From positions 1 through 61,208 of the IMG/VR virus record IMGVR_UViG_3300009085_000030: 61,208 bases of DNA. The stretch is one strand, 5' to 3'. The notes beneath the pieces were generated by a model. That model did not search any database. It saw only the letters and a program-made list of their open reading frames with translations, and was not told the origin of the DNA. Below are positions 57,775-61,208 of the stretch, one piece after another; positions within the stretch are counted from its first letter, which is position 1, and each line of letters opens with the position of its first letter. The position numbers were made by a program, and so were the translations under genes. The DNA comes from a virus.

Positions 57775-57842
57775 TGTTCGAGGGGTGCACTGTGCCACGC
57801 TGCGCTGGGAAGCGCAATCACGCGCGGCCGCGCCCCTCGTCG

Positions 57843-58481
57843 TCAGGTCGCGTTCACGCGCCAAGTGTCCGTGGCGATCTTGTGCAGACGCGCCATTTCG
57901 TACTGCGCGCTGATCGCCAGGGCTTTTGCGGCCGGCTTCTGCAAGGTGACACCGGCACCCGCAATGGTCGTGATACCAGTGCCTTTCATGCACACCCAGA
58001 TGATCGTGCCGATCTCGAAAGGTTCGTTCGCGTTCGTCGGGATGTTGAGCGTGTTGGCCGCAGCGTTGCTCATGTCGACCTGCTTGCCGGCATCGGTCAG
58101 AACCAGTGTGTAGCTGGTACCGGTCTGTGCGTTGATCGGCAACGAGACCAAGTTCATTGCGCTGTCGCCCGCGATGAATGCGTTGTCGAGTTGCGTGATG
58201 TCGAGGGCCACCGCCCCGTCACCGGAACCAGCGGTCTTGCGCGTGCGCAGAACCGAGTTGGCAAGGTTCAAGTCCAGCGTTGCGGTGGCGCGGTCTGGCA
58301 GCAGCACCCAGGCGCCCGAGTCGATCTTGTATTCGACGTCATACTCGCCAGTGTTGATCAGAGCGACACTGGTCGAATCGGTTGAGTCGCTGATCACGGC
58401 GCCTGCACCGCCAGCAGCGGAAGTCACAGCAGCAGTAATGCGGGCGACAGATGTCGTTGCATGGAGAGGAGTCTTCGGCAC
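57843..58481 (-). CDS. Virion-structural-like protein encoded on the early strand
   Basis: 212 residues; AAAGGAAC six bases before the GTG. Beta-rich throughout. Residues 105-190 (TGTSYTLVLTDAGKQVDMSNAAANTLNIPTNANEPFEIGTIIWVCMKGTGITTIAGAGVTL, then EMARLHKIATDTWRV) match the beta-strand module found near the ends of phage fibre and decoration proteins. Residues 20-95 add a second beta domain (SVALINTGEYDVEYKIDSGAWVLLPDRATATLDL). Position among replication genes is odd. It may be a decoration protein produced early or a moved fibre part. Confidence 0.7.
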   Translation of the reverse strand: MPKTPLHATTSVARITAAVTSAAGGAGAVISDSTDSTSVALINTGEYDVEYKIDSGAWVLLPDRATATLDLNLANSVLRTRKTAGSGDGAVALDITQLDNAFIAGDSAMNLVSLPINAQTGTSYTLVLTDAGKQVDMSNAAANTLNIPTNANEPFEIGTIIWVCMKGTGITTIAGAGVTLQKPAAKALAISAQYEMARLHKIATDTWRVNAT

Positions 58482-58550
58482 GATACGTTCCTTTACGAGA
58501 GGTTGCGGAAAAGGGGCGCGGGCATTGTACGTCGCAGACCCCCTGCAGGA

Positions 58551-58982
58551 CTATTCGCCGGTAGGCACCGCATACCGGAACACGTACGTCGTCATCGGCA
58601 TGTGCCCGCGCTCGGCTGTCATGCCACGAAGCAGCACGTAATACCCGGGCCAGCGTTTCACTTGGTGCAGCGACACTCCAAGCACGACACTGGCAGCGAT
58701 TGGGCGCATGATGTCGACCCCCACATCGGCCAGGATGTCGGACAGCCGGTGCTGCGGGCTGAGGTCTTCTCGAGCATCGAGCTCCCCGATAAAGATGAAC
58801 TTGGCGGACTTGCCGAGGACGTCATCTACTTCGCGCCAAAGGTCCAAGTAGTGGATCGGGTGGGTGGAATACTTCTTGTACGAGTCGGCATCCGCCATGA
58901 ACCATGCGTCGAGCATGTGCAGCGGCTTCATGTCGTTGCCGAGGCGGGCAAAGCGCACGCCGGGTGATGCTGTTTCAACCAT
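58551..58982 (-). CDS. Unknown early protein
   Basis: 143 residues with AGGAGA upstream. Sequence VRFARLGNDMKPLHMLDAWFMADADSYKKYSTHPIHYLDLWREVDDVLGKSAKFIFIGELDA, then a segment rich in beta (RPIAASVVLGVSLHQVKRWPGYYVLLRGMT). Soluble alpha/beta domain; no recognised motif. Confidence 0.6.
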   Translation of the reverse strand: MVETASPGVRFARLGNDMKPLHMLDAWFMADADSYKKYSTHPIHYLDLWREVDDVLGKSAKFIFIGELDAREDLSPQHRLSDILADVGVDIMRPIAASVVLGVSLHQVKRWPGYYVLLRGMTAERGHMPMTTYVFRYAVPTGE

Positions 58983-59007
58983 AGGGTTCTCCTGGTTAGG
59001 GGTAGGG

Positions 59008-59274
59008 TCAGAGGTCGGTAACGTCGAACACGTGAAAGACCAAGGCGTCGTGCGCTACCAGATACGAGTCGATGTAGACGCCCGGGTTGTCTGGCACCGG
59101 GGCGCCGGTGCCGTAGGTGGCAAGAATGCGCGGAACGGAATGCGCCGATGGGTCACACAGCGCCCAGAGGCGTGGGTAGTCACCTTGGACTTGGACCCGT
59201 AGCAAGCGGGCGCCCATGGGGATGTGCAGCGTCTGCCGGTCGGTCATGCCGAGGGTCCACTTCCAGATAACCAT
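59008..59274 (-). CDS. DUF7352-like small protein
   Basis: 88 residues from the ATG two bases after the previous stop; AAGGA upstream. VIWKWTLGMTDRQTLHIPMGARLLRVQVQGDYPRLWALCDPSAHSV matches the W-K-x-x-L/DRQ-x-I-x-MP-GA-x-L-x-VQ pattern of a widespread small phage family (DUF7352), function unknown. Confidence 0.7.
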   Translation of the reverse strand: MVIWKWTLGMTDRQTLHIPMGARLLRVQVQGDYPRLWALCDPSAHSVPRILATYGTGAPVPDNPGVYIDSYLVAHDALVFHVFDVTDL

Positions 59275-59276
59275 CA

Positions 59277-59537
59277 CTACATTCCTTTTGGTATGTGGTT
59301 CAGAGCGGCGTCTGCACGCCGGCCGTTGTCGAGCGAGAGCACCGCGACCGATGCCAGCAGCGCATGATACTGGTTGGCACTGGCGCTGTTCTTGGCGAAG
59401 GCGCGGGCTTCGTCCGCGTACCACTCAAGCGCCGTACGCAAGACGGCGATGTGGTGGTCTTTGGCGGCGCAGGCTGCGGCCATCAGGGCTTGGGTCTGCT
59501 CGGCGGTAAAGGTCGCCGGTTGATTGGGTGTAGTCAC
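59277..59537 (-). CDS. Small helical unknown protein
   Basis: 86 residues from a GTG that overlaps the previous stop (GTGA) with AGGA upstream. Helical and Ala-rich: FTAEQTQALMAAACAAKDHHIAVLRTALEWYADEARAFAKNSASANQYHALLASVAVL. The longer ATG frame upstream has no ribosome site. No family recognised. Confidence 0.6.
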   Translation of the reverse strand: MTTPNQPATFTAEQTQALMAAACAAKDHHIAVLRTALEWYADEARAFAKNSASANQYHALLASVAVLSLDNGRRADAALNHIPKGM

Positions 59538-59665
59538 AACAGTCCTATACAAAGTGCGACGCCGGTGAGTACCCCGGCGCTGAAGATGGCGAACACGCAC
59601 ACCATGAGGTACCCCAGCGTGGATCCGTCGCTGGGCTGGGCTTCTTCTGGCGGGCGGTAGTGCAT
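59534..59665 (-). CDS. 43-residue membrane protein
   Basis: MHYRPPEEAQPSDGSTL followed by a membrane segment (GYLMVCVFAIFSAGVLTGVALCIGLL). Overlaps the next gene's start by GTGA, which supports translation. Ribosome site weak. It follows a strong terminator, so expression may start from a near promoter. Function unknown. Confidence 0.55.
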   Translation of the reverse strand: MHYRPPEEAQPSDGSTLGYLMVCVFAIFSAGVLTGVALCIGLL

Positions 59666-59680
59666 GGCAGGGGCACCAGG

Positions 59681-59704
59681 AAAAACGGCCCCTCGATGGG
59701 GGCC
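59681..59704 (-). terminator. Rho-independent terminator
   Basis: Minus-strand GGCCCC, six-base loop, GGGGCC followed by GTTTTTCC. Sits 22 bases after the ParB-like gene's stop and ends the first early transcript. Confidence 0.85.
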
Positions 59705-59725
59705 GCTGGCGGGGCTATCGGGCCG

Positions 59726-60886
59726 CTAGGCTGTCGGGGCCTTGCGGCTGCGCTTGGGGGCGCTGGCGGGCTCGCTGGGGGCCTTGCCGGCGGGCTTCGC
59801 CCTGCCCCGGGCGGGCTTGGCAGCGGGGGCCGGCTCGGCGCTGGCCGCAGGGGCGGCGGCGCCCTTCTTGCTGCTGGCGCTGGCCTTGGCAAGCACCGAA
59901 GTCACGTCTGCGAGCGCGGCCTTGCCCGCGTCGGCCTGCGCGTTGAGCAGCGGCCATTCCACCCTGCCCTGGTTCACGCAGGCTTCGACGGCGGGGCGCA
60001 GCATCGACCATGCGAACTTGACGAAGTCCACACGCTCGGGCTCGGTCAGCGCCTTGAAGTGCTTGGCGGCAGCGCTGGCGGGCGTCTCGCGGCTCTTGTG
60101 GTCGTGGCCGATCCGGCCAGCAGGCAGGTTGCCTTTGTCACCCTTGGGGGTCGGGATGCGCGGGCTGGGCGTGTCGTCGTCCAGCAGGTCGTCGATGTCC
60201 GCGCCACCGAGCAGATCGTCGACATTCCCGTCGAAGTCGCTATCCTCGTCGTCGTCGCTTTCGTCCTCGGGGTCAGCTCGCGTGGTGTCGTCCGGCTTGG
60301 TGGCGGGCTTGCGAGCGTTGATGTCGATGATGCCGCAGTCGACCAGCATCGTCTGCAGCATGGCAGTGGTGATGTCCGCGTTCGTGTTCAACGAGGAGAC
60401 GCACCGGGCGGCGTCGGAGTTCGAGTCGGCTGCCCGCAGCAACTGGACGATCTCGTTGAGGCGCTGCAACGAGCAGCACGATGACTTGGCGATTGCCTTT
60501 TGCGTGATGCCGGTCGTGCCCTCGCCCGACACGTGGAGGAAGTACTTGGCTCCGAACAGTGCCTTCTGCACGCTGCTCAGCTTGCGGCGTATGGCGTTGG
60601 CGCCGAACGCGACGGCAGCGGGATTGGTGCCCTTGTACTCCTTGTACTTGGGGGTCAGGCCCATTTGCAGGCACCCCATGTACCGTTCCCAGCCATCGAG
60701 GACCATGCCTTCGTAGGTGATGATCTCTTGGTGCTGGCCGTTCGCGGCCATGTCCGTCGCCAGTGCCAACCGCTCTTCTTCGCTGGTGGGCAGCGAGAAC
60801 TTCTCGCTCAACGGGTGCCGTTGCAGCTTGGCGATTGTGGGGGCGGCGGCAGCGGCTACGCTGACGGGCTTCTTGGCTTTTGCCAT
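59726..60886 (-). CDS. ParB-like protein with acidic and histone-like tail
   Basis: 386 residues from the ATG at 60886 with CCAAGGAGC eight bases upstream. Residues 15-90 form a ParB-type domain (HPLSEKFSLPTSEEERLALATDMAANGQHQEIITYEGMVLDGWERYMGCLQMG), where the G-x-V-L-D-G-W-x-R loop parallels ParB GEXR. A helix-turn-helix segment may lie at 130-165 (ITQKAIAKSSCCSLQRLNEIVQLLRAA). An acidic run (DDEDSDFDGNVDDLLGG) follows, then a Lys/Ala/Pro/Arg tail (AAKPARGRAKPAGKAPSEPASAPKRSRK). Probably a DNA-binding regulator. First complete gene of the early strand, with palindromes upstream. Confidence 0.7.
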   Translation of the reverse strand: MAKAKKPVSVAAAAAPTIAKLQRHPLSEKFSLPTSEEERLALATDMAANGQHQEIITYEGMVLDGWERYMGCLQMGLTPKYKEYKGTNPAAVAFGANAIRRKLSSVQKALFGAKYFLHVSGEGTTGITQKAIAKSSCCSLQRLNEIVQLLRAADSNSDAARCVSSLNTNADITTAMLQTMLVDCGIIDINARKPATKPDDTTRADPEDESDDDEDSDFDGNVDDLLGGADIDDLLDDDTPSPRIPTPKGDKGNLPAGRIGHDHKSRETPASAAAKHFKALTEPERVDFVKFAWSMLRPAVEACVNQGRVEWPLLNAQADAGKAALADVTSVLAKASASSKKGAAAPAASAEPAPAAKPARGRAKPAGKAPSEPASAPKRSRKAPTA

Positions 60887-60942
60887 TTTTGAAAGCTCCT
60901 TGGGTTGGTCGCCAGACAAGCACCACGCCTGCTGGCGGGGCC

Positions 60943-60948
60943 AGTATA
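60943..60948 (-). promoter_or_regulatory. -10-like TATACT ahead of the ParB-like gene
   Basis: Minus-strand TGCTGTATACTGGCC resembles the -10 regions of the other early sites, about 60 bases before the start at 60886. No acceptable -35 is seen at 17-18 bases, so an activator bound at the dyad upstream may be needed. Confidence 0.4.
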
Positions 60949-60975
60949 CAGCATGTGTGCACGTGACCCCCCTAG

Positions 60976-61033
60976 GGGTAAACCCTAGTGCCCGATTACC
61001 GGTGGTAATCTGGCTCTTCGACCGGGTTTACCC
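60976..61033. promoter_or_regulatory. Compound dyad: GGGTAAACCC - palindrome - GGGTTTACCC
   Basis: GGGTAAACCC (60976-60985), GATTACCGGTGGTAATC (60994-61010) and GGGTTTACCC (61024-61033), the outer two inverted and placed nearly symmetrically around the inner one. The centre shares its sequence with sites at 41618 and 49943. It lies between the partial gene and the ParB-like gene. Candidate operator or replication-origin-like site. Confidence 0.6.
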
Positions 61034-61056
61034 TGTGGACAACCAAAACCAGTCCG

Positions 61057-61208
61057 CTAGTGCCGCTCCTCGACCTTGTACTCATGCGTGGGATTTATGC
61101 TGCTGAACGTAGCCACGGCTTGCGCTGCGTCTTGGCAGAAACGGTACGGGCAGACATCCTCCCATTCTGTCCACACAGTCTTCGAGGAAAAGTGGTGACC
61201 GTCGTAGC
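61057..61208 (-). CDS. Partial unknown protein, 3' end only
   Basis: Open from the right edge to a TAG at 61057-61059. The 49 visible residues read YDGHHFSSKTVWTEWEDVCPYRFCQDAAQAVATF, then HEYKVEERH. Codon choice and a sensible end suggest a real gene whose start lies outside the window. Two cysteines (C-PYRF-C). No family can be told. Confidence 0.6.
   Translation of the reverse strand, partial: YDGHHFSSKTVWTEWEDVCPYRFCQDAAQAVATFSSINPTHEYKVEERH

Noticed and set aside
57780-57842. GCGCGGCCGCGC palindrome as an origin or attachment site
   Set aside because: A simple GC-rich palindrome near a gene end; no integrase, iterons or AT-rich unwinding region is seen.

Overview
The window is part of a dsDNA tailed-phage (siphovirus-type) genome. 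It is GC-rich, tightly packed and rich in ATGA/GTGA start-stop overlaps. The host is most likely a Gram-negative proteobacterium. This rests on a GH19-type endolysin, a lipoprotein with a clear lipobox, sigma70-like promoters and AGGAG-type ribosome sites. A beta-proteobacterial host is an inference from general gene content and from the thymine-hypermodification genes, which recall Delftia phage phiW-14. No terminase, integrase or repressor was recognised, so both edges appear to cut the genome and the packaging genes probably lie outside.

Layout. Plus strand, 1-8.7 kb: receptor-binding module with a beta-helix tail spike and three related fibre-like proteins built from 20-residue repeats. 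8.7-16 kb: HK97-type head genes (prohead protease, major capsid, portal, connectors). These include an unusual coiled-coil/collagen/carbohydrate-binding protein placed directly after the portal gene. 15.9-31.4 kb: tail genes. These are the tube protein, the two tail-assembly chaperones joined by a -1 frameshift on G GGA AAA, the tape measure, three tail-tip proteins, a 2741-residue J-like tip/fibre protein and a fibre-assembly-like protein. 31.4-34.5 kb: a lipoprotein, small membrane proteins and an endolysin-holin fusion that also has an internal start for the holin part.

A large inverted repeat at 34.57-34.64 kb separates the convergent transcription units. Everything from 34.67 to 61.2 kb is on the minus strand, transcribed from right to left. 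From the right, a ParB-like protein is followed by small proteins and then DNA metabolism genes. Those are a DUF2800 PD-(D/E)XK nuclease, a DUF2815 ssDNA-binding protein, a histone-like wHTH protein, family A DNA polymerase, a VRR-NUC nuclease and an SNF2 helicase.

Next comes a DNA-thymine hypermodification cluster at 43.3-48.3 kb. It holds a thymine pyrophosphorylase-like protein, a putative amino acid:DNA transferase, a P-loop 5-hydroxymethyl-dU DNA kinase, a dUMP hydroxymethylase-like thymidylate synthase homologue and an HD phosphohydrolase. The window ends with a DUF932 protein, a flotillin-like protein, a second ParB-like protein and many small proteins. The expected chain is dUMP to hydroxymethyl-dUMP, incorporation into DNA, phosphorylation or pyrophosphorylation on DNA, and replacement by an amino acid or polyamine.

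The most unexpected feature lies in the 370-base gap at 54231-54602, between two early genes. On the minus strand there is a tRNA whose 3' half (anticodon-stem 3' strand, T arm, acceptor, CCA) comes before its 5' half (acceptor, D arm, anticodon-stem 5' strand), with 23 bases between them. Joined, the halves give 7-bp acceptor, 4-bp D, 5-bp anticodon and 5-bp T stems. This is a circularly permuted tRNA gene, split in the anticodon loop. Other points of interest are a family of 17-bp palindromes ahead of early genes, GGGTAAACCC pairs at both ends of the early block, and several very small membrane-protein genes.
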